64,000 nucleotides of DNA from Lachnotalea sp041821265. Lineage in GTDB: Bacteria > Bacillota > Clostridia > Lachnospirales > Lachnospiraceae. The stretch covers positions 1 to 64,000 of the forward strand of contig JBGUEQ010000021.1 of NCBI GenBank assembly GCA_041821265.1, written 5' to 3'. A program made the translations under genes and the position numbers. The notes under the pieces are model-generated. The model saw nothing but the letters and a program-made list of their open reading frames with translations. It was not told the DNA's origin and did not search any database. Shown here in pieces: positions 18,112-25,865 of the stretch (the stretch's first letter is position 1; each line of letters opens with the position of its first letter).

Positions 18112-19344
18112 ATGAGTCAAAACTCGAATCAAAAAAAATATTATCTTTCAGCCTTTATTTTATATTTAAATTACTTTATTCATGGTATTGGTGGATCAAT
18201 ACTAAGTCAGTATAAGCAGCAGTTTGCAGAACAATGGGGAGCAAAAACGCTTGCTGACGGAACGTTTGATGTTAGTTCAGTAGTATTTGTTATTGCAGCT
18301 CTAGGACTAGGAAGATTAATTGGACTTCCTTTTTCAGGACCATTATCTGATAAAATAGGAAGAAGACCATCTATCCTGATTGGAATATGTTCTTATGCAA
18401 TCTACTTTGTAGGAATTGCATTGTCACCAAATATGTATGTAGCATATCTATTTGCGCTTGTTGGTGGTATTGCAAATTCATTTATCGATACAGGTGTAAT
18501 ACCAGCTTGTGTGGAAATTTTTGTTGATGCTTCAGGACTTGCAAGTATTTTGACTAAGTTATTTATATCATTTGGACAGTTGCTTCTTCCAATTATGATT
18601 GCTTTTGTAGCAACGAATGAATTGCCTCATACAACATTATTCTATTTAATGGCGGCAGCATTTGTGGTTTTGGCAATTTTAGGAATTTTTATTCCATTAC
18701 CAAAGAAAGACGCACAGTCCTCACAAGATGACTCTTTCTTTAAAAAAGTTAAATCAATAAAGTTTACACCAGTAAATTTTGCATTAGTAATGATTGGGTT
18801 TACATGTACTTCTACCTTTCTTCTTTGGTTAAACTGTTATCAGGAATTTGCTAAATATTCTGGAATGGAAAACCCAAGTATTATTCAATCTTACTACTCA
18901 ATAGGAACAATAATAGCGGTAATTTTAACAGCAATTTTAGTAGGTAAATTAGTTAAATCTGTTCGTTTTTTATTCTTATATCCACTTATAGCTATGATTA
19001 TGTTAATCATTGTTTATGTTGTACATACGCCTATTATTTGTTCAATTGGTGGCTTTGTTATTGGATTTTCAGCAGCAGGAGGAGTGTTACAGCTTGCTAC
19101 TGCAACCATTAATGACATGTTCCCAACAATCAGGGGTACCATTACAAGTGTTATTATGTTAGCATCAAGTTTAGCTAACTACTTAGTTATTTCTATTGCA
19201 GGTATGCTTACCTCTTCTGGTGGTGTAAATGGACCAAAGTATGTTATATTATTAAATATCGGGATTACATTTGTAGGTGTGTTATTAGCATTATTTGTTA
19301 ATATGAATTATACTAAATACACACAAAAAAGTTCTGATAAATAA
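18112..19344 (+). CDS. MFS transporter, probably for shikimate/quinate
   Basis: 410-aa major facilitator with twelve predicted membrane helices and a short cytoplasmic loop near residue 205. The A-motif between helices 2 and 3 is GPLSDKIGRRPSILIG. The gene sits between the YdiB-type dehydrogenase and aroD, with AGAGAGGG before ATG 18112, so uptake of a cyclic hydroxy acid is the likely job; E. coli YdiM/YdiN occupy the same context. The substrate is inferred from neighbours only. Confidence 0.8.
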   Translation: MSQNSNQKKYYLSAFILYLNYFIHGIGGSILSQYKQQFAEQWGAKTLADGTFDVSSVVFVIAALGLGRLIGLPFSGPLSDKIGRRPSILIGICSYAIYFVGIALSPNMYVAYLFALVGGIANSFIDTGVIPACVEIFVDASGLASILTKLFISFGQLLLPIMIAFVATNELPHTTLFYLMAAAFVVLAILGIFIPLPKKDAQSSQDDSFFKKVKSIKFTPVNFALVMIGFTCTSTFLLWLNCYQEFAKYSGMENPSIIQSYYSIGTIIAVILTAILVGKLVKSVRFLFLYPLIAMIMLIIVYVVHTPIICSIGGFVIGFSAAGGVLQLATATINDMFPTIRGTITSVIMLASSLANYLVISIAGMLTSSGGVNGPKYVILLNIGITFVGVLLALFVNMNYTKYTQKSSDK

Positions 19345-19355
19345 GGAGAATTTAA

Positions 19356-20120
19356 ATGAATACAATTACAGTAAAAAATGTTGTTTTAGGTGATGGAATA
19401 CCAAAAATCTGTGTACCTATCGTAGCTAAAACAAAGAAAGAAATAATAGAAGAAGCAAAGAGTTTTGCAGATATCTCAGTAGATGTGGTGGAATGGCGTG
19501 TTGACTGGTTTGAAGGTGTGGAAGATCTTGATCAGGTCAAAGATGTTTTAAATGATTTGGTTCCAGCTTTAAATGGAGTTCCACTTCTCTTTACATTCCG
19601 TACTTCAAAAGAAGGCGGTGAAAGAGCAATAGAATCAGATAAATATGCAGCCCTTAACAAAGCAGTTGTTGCTACTGGTCTTGTTGATTTAGTTGATGTG
19701 GAGGCTTTTACAGGAGATGAAATCGTAAAGGATATTATTGAAAGCGCTCATGCAAATGGTGTAAAAGTAGTAGCATCTAATCATGATTTTGATAAAACAC
19801 CATCAAAAGATGATATCATTTATCGTTTGAGAAAGATGCAGGATTTAGGAGCAGATATTCCTAAAATTGCAGTTATGCCAAATAGCAAATTAGATGTTCT
19901 TGAATTACTTGAGGCAACTGTTATCATGTCAGAAAAATATGCAGATAGACCAATTATTACAATGTCAATGTCTGGTAAAGGTGTAATAAGTCGATTGGCA
20001 GGAGAAGTATTTGGATCAGCACTTACATTTGGAGCAGCTAAAAAAGCATCTGCACCAGGACAAATAGCTGTGAATGATTTGAATGATGTCTTGAATTTAT
20101 TGAGTCGTAGTATGAAATAA
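19356..20120 (+). CDS. aroD: 3-dehydroquinate dehydratase, type I
   Basis: 254-aa type I dehydroquinase, which converts 3-dehydroquinate to 3-dehydroshikimate through a Schiff base. The active-site residues fall at the textbook positions: E46/R48/D50 in VEWRVDWFE, H143 in SNHDFDKTP and the imine lysine K170 in IPKIAVMP. The C-terminal lid is SMSGKGVISRLAGEVFGS and PGQIAVNDL. AAGGAG lies just before ATG 19356. It is the last gene of the aroE-MFS-aroD transcription unit, followed by a strong hairpin. With a quinate dehydrogenase it would take quinate into the shikimate pathway. Confidence 0.96.
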   Translation: MNTITVKNVVLGDGIPKICVPIVAKTKKEIIEEAKSFADISVDVVEWRVDWFEGVEDLDQVKDVLNDLVPALNGVPLLFTFRTSKEGGERAIESDKYAALNKAVVATGLVDLVDVEAFTGDEIVKDIIESAHANGVKVVASNHDFDKTPSKDDIIYRLRKMQDLGADIPKIAVMPNSKLDVLELLEATVIMSEKYADRPIITMSMSGKGVISRLAGEVFGSALTFGAAKKASAPGQIAVNDLNDVLNLLSRSMK

Positions 20121-20186
20121 ACTATAAATTTTATATGAAGAATCATAGTTTATTTAGTTGTAATGAAATAAATAATTAGTTACATA

Positions 20187-20215
20187 CAAGCTGCTTATAG
20201 TATATAAGCAGCTTG
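20187..20215 (+). terminator. Terminator after aroD
   Basis: CAAGCTGCTTATA (20187-20199) and TATAAGCAGCTTG (20203-20215) form a perfect 13-base-pair stem with a three-base loop, followed by CTTTATAAATG. It separates the aroD unit from the TRAP genes, though readthrough is possible. Confidence 0.65.
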
Positions 20216-20311
20216 CTTTATAAATGAAGATATGATATTATATTTTGAATATAACGCTTTAAAGCTCTAAATTATTAAATCTATTAATTTAGAGAAAAAG
20301 GAGGTATTTTA

Positions 20312-20791
20312 ATGAAAATCATAAAGTGGCTTAATGATAATTTAGAAGAATTCATTATGGTTATTTTATTGATGGCTATGACTATTATAATGGGAATTCA
20401 AATTTGTGCAAGATATATTTTTAATTATTCATTAACCTGGTCGGAAGAGATTACTAGATATCTATTTATATGGTCTGCATTTATTAGTTTGAGCTATTGT
20501 ACAAGAAAATGTATTTCAATAAAAATAGAACAGATACTTGCGGCGTTTTCAAAAAGAAAAAAGGCATTTGCAAAGCTAATAAATCATACGATTGAATTAA
20601 TATTTTTTTGTTATCTTATTCCCTATGCGTATCGGTATTTGATAACTTCTATAGTAAGTGGACAGCTAAGTCCAGCATGCAGGCTACCTATGTATGTTAT
20701 TCAAGCAGCTCCTTTTATGTGCTTTCTGTTGGTGATTATTCGAGTTTTGCAACGATGGATAATTGAACTTAATGTTGTGAGAAGGGGGTAA
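20312..20791 (+). CDS. dctQ: TRAP transporter small membrane subunit (DctQ)
   Basis: 159-aa DctQ-family protein with four membrane helices. Family traits are the start IKWLNDNLEEFIMVILLMAM, the segment ICARYIFNYSLTWSEEITRY and the polar WSAFISLSYCTRK helix. With DctM and DctP it forms a sodium-driven, binding-protein-dependent importer for carboxylates. AAAGGAGG precedes ATG 20312, and dctM begins four bases after the stop. Confidence 0.92.
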   Translation: MKIIKWLNDNLEEFIMVILLMAMTIIMGIQICARYIFNYSLTWSEEITRYLFIWSAFISLSYCTRKCISIKIEQILAAFSKRKKAFAKLINHTIELIFFCYLIPYAYRYLITSIVSGQLSPACRLPMYVIQAAPFMCFLLVIIRVLQRWIIELNVVRRG

Positions 20792-20794
20792 TAT

Positions 20795-22087
20795 ATGTCA
20801 GCACCAATTGTTTTTGTATTATTTATTATTTGCATGATTATAGCAATTCCTATTTCTATTTCGTTGGGGATTGCATCTGTACTTCCGGGTGTATTTGATC
20901 CATCATTTACAGCAAGTGGACAATTTGTAATACGTTCCATGGTTGGAGGAATTGATAGTTTTCCACTACTAGCCGTTCCTATGTTTGTTCTTTCAGGAAT
21001 TATTATGGCGAAAGGAGGAATTTCAAAAAAGCTGTTTGATGTTTTTGTTTATTTTATTGGAAAGCGTACAGCAGGTATACCATGTGCAGTGGTTATAACC
21101 TGTTTGTTTTATGGTGCTATTTCAGGTTCGGCACCTGCTACCGTAGCAGCAGTTGGGAGTATGACGATTCCTATTTTAGTAACACTAGGATATGATAAGG
21201 TATTTTCTACCGCACTTGTTGCGGTGTCAGGAGGACTTGGAGTTATTATACCGCCGAGTATTCCTTTTATAATGTATGGAATGGCTTCAGGCGAATCGGT
21301 GAGTAAGCTATTTATGGCGGGTATTGTTCCAGGAATCTTGATTGGATCCCTTTTAATGATATATGCAATCTTTTATTGCAAAAAAAATGGAGAAGATAAA
21401 GAAAAGATAAATAAAGCCGTAGATGATTTAAGACAAAAAGGATTAATGCATCTTTTGAAAGAGAGTTTTTGGGCAGTTTTGACACCAGTTATTATATTGG
21501 GATGTATTTATAGCGGTGTGGCATCTCCAACAGAAGCAGCGGTTATATCTGTATTTTATGCATTGTTTATCAGTTTATTTGTTTATAAGACGATAAAAGT
21601 AAAAAGTATTTGGGAAATTTTTGTTGAGGCAATACGAACATTTGCACCAATTTTATTTATTTTGGCTGCATCCGTAGCATTCTCAAGAGTGTTGACATTG
21701 ATGCAAGTACCGCAGTTAATTAGTACGTGGATATTATCAAATGTGACAAATAAAATTTTAATTCTATTAGTAATTAATGTTTTTTTAATTATTGTTGGAA
21801 TGGTAATGGATACAACACCAGCTATTTTGATTTTGACTCCAATCTTACTTCCCATTGTTAAAACAGTGGGAGTTGATGCAACACATTTTGGAGTTATTAT
21901 GGTAGTGAATCTGGCAATTGGCTTTGTTACACCACCTATCGGAATTAATTTATTTGTAGCTAGTTCGTTAACAGATATACCACTCACTAAAATTTCTAAG
22001 CAAGCATTACCTTTAATCGGATATTTTTTGATAGCACTGATTTTAATAACATTTATACCCGCAATTAGCTTAGGGATATTAAAGTAA
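20795..22087 (+). CDS. dctM: TRAP transporter large permease (DctM)
   Basis: 430-aa DctM permease with about twelve membrane segments. Typical motifs are GAISGSAPATVAAVGSMTIP, GLGVIIPPSIPFIMYG and GFVTPPIGINLFVASS; these loops form the sodium and substrate path. It lies between dctQ and dctP, as in standard TRAP operons. The neighbouring genes suggest a quinate- or shikimate-like carboxylate as cargo. Confidence 0.95.
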   Translation: MSAPIVFVLFIICMIIAIPISISLGIASVLPGVFDPSFTASGQFVIRSMVGGIDSFPLLAVPMFVLSGIIMAKGGISKKLFDVFVYFIGKRTAGIPCAVVITCLFYGAISGSAPATVAAVGSMTIPILVTLGYDKVFSTALVAVSGGLGVIIPPSIPFIMYGMASGESVSKLFMAGIVPGILIGSLLMIYAIFYCKKNGEDKEKINKAVDDLRQKGLMHLLKESFWAVLTPVIILGCIYSGVASPTEAAVISVFYALFISLFVYKTIKVKSIWEIFVEAIRTFAPILFILAASVAFSRVLTLMQVPQLISTWILSNVTNKILILLVINVFLIIVGMVMDTTPAILILTPILLPIVKTVGVDATHFGVIMVVNLAIGFVTPPIGINLFVASSLTDIPLTKISKQALPLIGYFLIALILITFIPAISLGILK

Positions 22088-22099
22088 GGCAGGCACATA

Positions 22100-23116
22100 A
22101 TGAAAAAAAATAAGAAGATAGTTTTGATTTTTACAATTTTATTTGTTATCTTAGCGTCAGGATGTGGGAAAAAGACTACGATTGATCAATCTGATGTTCA
22201 AAGATATGCTTGGCCGTTAGGAACAGCAAGCCCTGAAGATACAGTGACACAGATTTATGCACAGAAATTTGCTGATGAGGTGGAACGCTTGAGTAATGGA
22301 ACTATGAAGATTCAGGTATATCCGAATAGTACAATTGGGGGAGATGTAGAATTACTAGAAAGTTGTAAGGCAGGTGATATCCCTTTCGTGGTACAAAATA
22401 CGGCTCCTCAGGTGTCTTTTATGCCAAAGATTGCAATTTTTGATTTGCCTTGTGCTTATCAAACTATTGATGAGGTAAGAAAGGCGATAGACAATGAAGC
22501 GTTTTATAGTTTAATACAAGACGTTTATGATAAAGGTGGTTATAAATTATTGGGATATGCTGACCAGGAATTTCGTGTAATGACTTCCAATATTAAGATT
22601 GAAAAATTAAGTGATTTCAAAGGAATTAAGATAAGAACTATGGAAAATACTTATCATATTGCTTTCTGGAACTCTTTGGGAGCCAATCCAACACCTATGA
22701 CCTTTAGTGAAGTGTATATTGGTTTACAACAAGGAACAATAGATGCACAGGAAAATCCATATGAGGTAATTACGTCTAGTAAGTTATATGAACAACAGAA
22801 ATACGTTATTAACATAAATCATTTACCACATTTGATTTCTCTGATTGTGAGTGATGAATTTTATCAGAGTTTGCCAATAGAAAAACAAATGATAATTGAT
22901 GAGGCTGCGAAGACCGCTAAGTCATATGCAAGAGAAGCAGCGGATGAACGAGTGATAGAAAAAAAACAGGCAATTACTGCAAGTGGAACTGAAATTTATG
23001 ATATTACAGAAGGTCTTTATCAGGATATAAAAGAAGCTTCTTCACCTGTATATGATAAAATTGAGGAAGTAGCTGGCGAGGAATTAGTTAATACTTATTT
23101 AGAGGCGGGAAAATAG
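22100..23116 (+). CDS. dctP: TRAP transporter solute-binding lipoprotein (DctP)
   Basis: 338-aa DctP-family binding protein. The signal peptide ends in a lipobox (ILASGC, Cys near residue 23), so it is lipid-anchored outside the membrane as expected in a Gram-positive. The carboxylate-clamping arginine lies in FKGIKIRTMENTYHIAFWNS, followed by the family signature GANPTPMTFSEVYIGLQQGTID (read in two parts in the protein, residues about 196-215). It is 12 bases after dctM. The ligand is unknown; the aro context points to quinate, shikimate or dehydroshikimate. Confidence 0.93.
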   Translation: MKKNKKIVLIFTILFVILASGCGKKTTIDQSDVQRYAWPLGTASPEDTVTQIYAQKFADEVERLSNGTMKIQVYPNSTIGGDVELLESCKAGDIPFVVQNTAPQVSFMPKIAIFDLPCAYQTIDEVRKAIDNEAFYSLIQDVYDKGGYKLLGYADQEFRVMTSNIKIEKLSDFKGIKIRTMENTYHIAFWNSLGANPTPMTFSEVYIGLQQGTIDAQENPYEVITSSKLYEQQKYVININHLPHLISLIVSDEFYQSLPIEKQMIIDEAAKTAKSYAREAADERVIEKKQAITASGTEIYDITEGLYQDIKEASSPVYDKIEEVAGEELVNTYLEAGK

Positions 23117-23150
23117 AACTCATTATAATATAATTATTTAGGAGGTTTCG

Positions 23151-23930
23151 ATGAGAAATTTAGAGGAAATAAGAGAACAAATCAGTCAGTGTGATGATCA
23201 GATTGTAAAATCATTAGAAAAGAGAATGGACTATATTCAAGAGATTATCCAGTATAAACAAAAAAATGGATTGCCTATTTTACAACCAGAACAGGAAAAA
23301 AAGCAAAATAAAGCTTTAGTAACGAAACTTCAGAATCATAAATTTGAAGAAGAAATACTTGATGTTTTTAAATATATTGTAAAAAATAGTAGAAAAATTC
23401 AGGCAAAAAGTTTATTTTCTTATAATATCATGCTGATTGGTTTTATGGGTGCGGGAAAAAGCACTGTTTCCTCTTATCTAAGTCATTTACTTGAAATGGA
23501 AGAAGTTGACACTGACCAATTGATTGTAGAAAAAGAAGGAATGAGTATATCACAAATATTTGAAAAATATGGGGAAGCTTATTTTAGAAACTGTGAAAGT
23601 AATACATTAATAGAGCTTCAAAGAAGAAAACAGCTGATTGTATCGTGCGGTGGTGGAATTGTTCTAAGAGATGAAAATGTTCAGCATATGAAAAAACGAG
23701 GACGTATTGTTCTGTTGACTGCTAATCCAGAAACAACGCTTGAACGAGTAAAGGATAGTACTCAACGACCTATTTTAAATAATAACATGAATACCAAATT
23801 CATAGCAGAGTTAATGGAAAAAAGAAAAGATAAATATTTAGCTGCATCTGATATTATTGTTTCTACTGATAACAAAACAATAGCACAAGTTTGTGAAGAG
23901 GTAGTTGCTAAATTGACAGAAATGGAATAA
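23151..23930 (+). CDS. aroK: Chorismate mutase-like domain fused to shikimate kinase
   Basis: 259-aa fusion. Residues 1-88 are an AroQ-type all-helical chorismate mutase domain (IREQISQCDDQIVKSLEKRM); residues 90-259 are shikimate kinase. The kinase is complete: Walker A GFMGAGKST, DTD in EEVDTDQLIVEKEG, substrate arginine in AYFRNCESN, GGG in VSCGGGIVLR, lid STQRPIL and a C-terminal Arg in KRKDKYLAASD. In the mutase part the usual Asp and Arg of the PxRDxxRE loop read Gln and Gln (PILQPEQEKK), so its catalysis is doubtful. AGGAGG precedes ATG 23151. As last gene of the TRAP unit, it would phosphorylate imported shikimate. Confidence 0.9.
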   Translation: MRNLEEIREQISQCDDQIVKSLEKRMDYIQEIIQYKQKNGLPILQPEQEKKQNKALVTKLQNHKFEEEILDVFKYIVKNSRKIQAKSLFSYNIMLIGFMGAGKSTVSSYLSHLLEMEEVDTDQLIVEKEGMSISQIFEKYGEAYFRNCESNTLIELQRRKQLIVSCGGGIVLRDENVQHMKKRGRIVLLTANPETTLERVKDSTQRPILNNNMNTKFIAELMEKRKDKYLAASDIIVSTDNKTIAQVCEEVVAKLTEME

Positions 23931-23950
23931 AGGAATCTATTCTATTATGA

Positions 23951-23985
23951 TTAGGTAGTTGTGAATATATTTTGCAACTACCTAA
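23951..23985 (+). terminator. Terminator after the aro/TRAP cluster
   Basis: TTAGGTAGTTG (23951-23961) and CAACTACCTAA (23975-23985) form an 11-base-pair stem with a T-rich tail, 21 bases after the kinase stop. Confidence 0.65.
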
Positions 23986-24140
23986 ATTATTTTCTATAGG
24001 ATGATAGCTTTTTGATTGCAAATGTGCGTTGATTATACGAAACAGGATTTTTATTTTTAATTTGGATTTCCATTATTTTACGATAAAATATTACATAAAA
24101 TATTAGATTATCCATATGCTATGTTTGGAAAGATAAATTG

Positions 24141-24242
24141 TAATTATTCAGTAAGCATTTTTTTTGCCAAGTCAAAATTATGTAGTTTACCTAAGTTTGT
24201 GTGCAACACGAAGTGGTAACGATAGCGGTTCTGAACAGTTAC
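24141..24242. repeat. Dispersed repeat copy
   Basis: Left end TAATTATTCAGTAA (24141-24154) and right end CTGAACAGTTAC (24231-24242) are inverted. The interior has CACGAAGTGGTAACGATAGC, matching other copies. It fills most of the gap before the 24296 gene. Confidence 0.55.
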
Positions 24243-24295
24243 AATAAATTAAATTAATCTGGTAGCAATAGGAATTTTAAGTGGAGGTGAATTTT

Positions 24296-24727
24296 ATGAT
24301 TACTAGTTCTGATAAGCAGCTTTTGCAGGAAACTTATAAAAATAGTAGAAAAGGAATTGACACTATTAGTACTTTGTTAAACAAAGTTTATGATGATGAT
24401 TTGAATTATGAAATGAGTACGCAGCTTCAACGATTTCGTGAGATTAATTCAAAAGTATCTGACAAACTAATAGAAGCAGGTGTTATGCTAGAAAACAAAC
24501 CAATTGAGAAAATAAAAAAGTGGTCTTCGATTCAGGCAAGTACAATTTTTAATACGAGTACGGAACATATAGCTGATATGATGATTCGCGAAAATTCGGT
24601 AGGAATGACAGGTATTATGACGACATTAAATGAAAGTGGTAATGCTACAGATCGATCAGTTGAAATTGCAAGTGAATTGATGGCGTTCGAGGAAGATAGT
24701 ATTAGAAAATTGAAAAGCTATTTATAG
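24296..24727 (+). CDS. Small all-helical protein of unknown function
   Basis: 143-aa protein that reads as a helical bundle (long helices 5-25, 30-55, 65-90 and 110-140), compatible with a ferritin-like or DUF2383-type fold, but I do not recognise it with certainty. There is no signal peptide or membrane segment, and there are no cysteines. GGAGGTG ends about 7 bases before ATG 24296; the GTG at 24281 lies in that motif and is rejected as start. It is monocistronic, and the stop codon lies inside the left arm of its terminator. Confidence 0.6.
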   Translation: MITSSDKQLLQETYKNSRKGIDTISTLLNKVYDDDLNYEMSTQLQRFREINSKVSDKLIEAGVMLENKPIEKIKKWSSIQASTIFNTSTEHIADMMIRENSVGMTGIMTTLNESGNATDRSVEIASELMAFEEDSIRKLKSYL

Positions 24728-24749
24728 CCTTTGGCTATAAATAGCTTTT
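24713..24749 (+). terminator. Terminator overlapping the stop codon
   Basis: AAAAGCTATTTATAGCC (24713-24729) and GGCTATAAATAGCTTTT (24733-24749) form a perfect 17-base-pair stem with a three-base TTT loop. The last codons and TAG stop (24725-24727) lie in the left arm, so ribosome passage and termination may interfere. Confidence 0.8.
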
Positions 24750-24924
24750 GTTAAACCTTGACTAATACTATGGTTACAGTTAAACTATAGGTATGGTTAA
24801 AGTTACGATTGGTTCTCGTCTAACCTAGAGATGAATCGTAATTATGATTGAATAAAGCAAAATAGTTAATCCATTGAATTTAAATATTACAAAGAAAAGT
24901 GTAAAGAATTTTCACATAATACAT

Positions 24925-25006
24925 AGAAAAAAGATTAGACAGAAAAGATTAAACGGAAAAGATAAACAGTTAAGAGATATAGGAAAGATAAACAGAAAAG
25001 ATTAAA
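24925..25006. repeat. Degenerate 13-14 bp tandem repeats
   Basis: Six diverged units close to AGAAAAGATTAAAC (starts about 24925, 24941, 24955, 24968, 24981, 24994). They lie in the 358-base gap before the pseudouridine synthase gene, which holds no gene that I can see. Confidence 0.6.
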
Positions 25007-25085
25007 AATGAACCACTTGATGGTTACAATTATAAAAAATGAATAGCCTACATGGATTTATATGTATAGGCTTGGAGGATTATCA

Positions 25086-25865
25086 ATGAGTAGCATAATA
25101 AATGAATTCGAACAAAAAGATTCTGCGGATATGGTTCGAATCAATAAATATTTAAGTGAAGCAGGAGTATGTTCTAGAAGAGAAGCAGATCGTCTTGTGG
25201 AGGCCGGCAGTGTAACGGTGAACGGTATCGTTGCGGTAATGGGAAGTAAGGTTAACATCAATCAGATTATTTGTGTAAATGGAACTGAAGTAAAACATGA
25301 AGAAAAGATGGTACTTTTAGCATTTAACAAGCCAGTTGGAATTGTGTGTACAGCAGAGAAAAAGGAAAAAGATAACATCATTGATTTTATCAATTATCCT
25401 CAAAGAATTTATCCAGTAGGAAGACTGGATAAGTATTCAGAGGGGCTTATTTTGATGACGAATAATGGAGATATCGTAAACAAAATGATGCGCTCTGGCA
25501 ATATGCATGAAAAAGAATATATCGTAGAGGTAGACAAGCCAATTACCGATGAATTCATAAGAGGTATGTCAGGCGGTGTCCCAATCCTAGATACCATTAC
25601 GAGAAAATGTAAAATTGAAAAGATAGGAAAGAACACATTTCGAATAGTCATAACCCAAGGATTAAACAGACAGATAAGAAGAATGTGTGAGTTCTTTGGA
25701 TTTAAAGTTACGAATCTGGAGAGAATAAGAATCATGAATATTTCACTTGGAAATCTAAAACAGGGAACGTATCGAAATGTTACAGCAGAAGAACTCAATA
25801 AGTTAGAGAAACTAATCAAAGATTCTTCGAATACAACGGTGTATGGAGAGAGAAATGAGCAATAA
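25086..25865 (+). CDS. rluF: RluF/RsuA-family pseudouridine synthase
   Basis: 259-aa RNA pseudouridine synthase that isomerises a uridine in large-subunit rRNA (RluF or RluB type). The N-terminal S4 RNA-binding domain (residues 15-65) has VRINKYLSEAGVCSRREAD. The catalytic domain holds GRLDKYSEGLILMTNNGD with the essential aspartate. TQGLNRQIRRMCEFFGFKV is the C-terminal signature. I start at ATG 25086, which has GGAGG just upstream, and not at ATG 25062. It overlaps the ligase gene by about 11 bases. The subtype is by similarity only. Confidence 0.9.
   Translation: MSSIINEFEQKDSADMVRINKYLSEAGVCSRREADRLVEAGSVTVNGIVAVMGSKVNINQIICVNGTEVKHEEKMVLLAFNKPVGIVCTAEKKEKDNIIDFINYPQRIYPVGRLDKYSEGLILMTNNGDIVNKMMRSGNMHEKEYIVEVDKPITDEFIRGMSGGVPILDTITRKCKIEKIGKNTFRIVITQGLNRQIRRMCEFFGFKVTNLERIRIMNISLGNLKQGTYRNVTAEELNKLEKLIKDSSNTTVYGERNEQ

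Noticed and set aside
21583..22098. 171-residue frame antisense to dctM
   Set aside because: Mirror of a hydrophobic membrane gene; no ribosome site, and dctM motifs are clear.
24968..24980. Single ACAGTTAAGAG match to the LytTR half-site
   Set aside because: It lies within the degenerate tandem repeats and has no partner 21 bases away.
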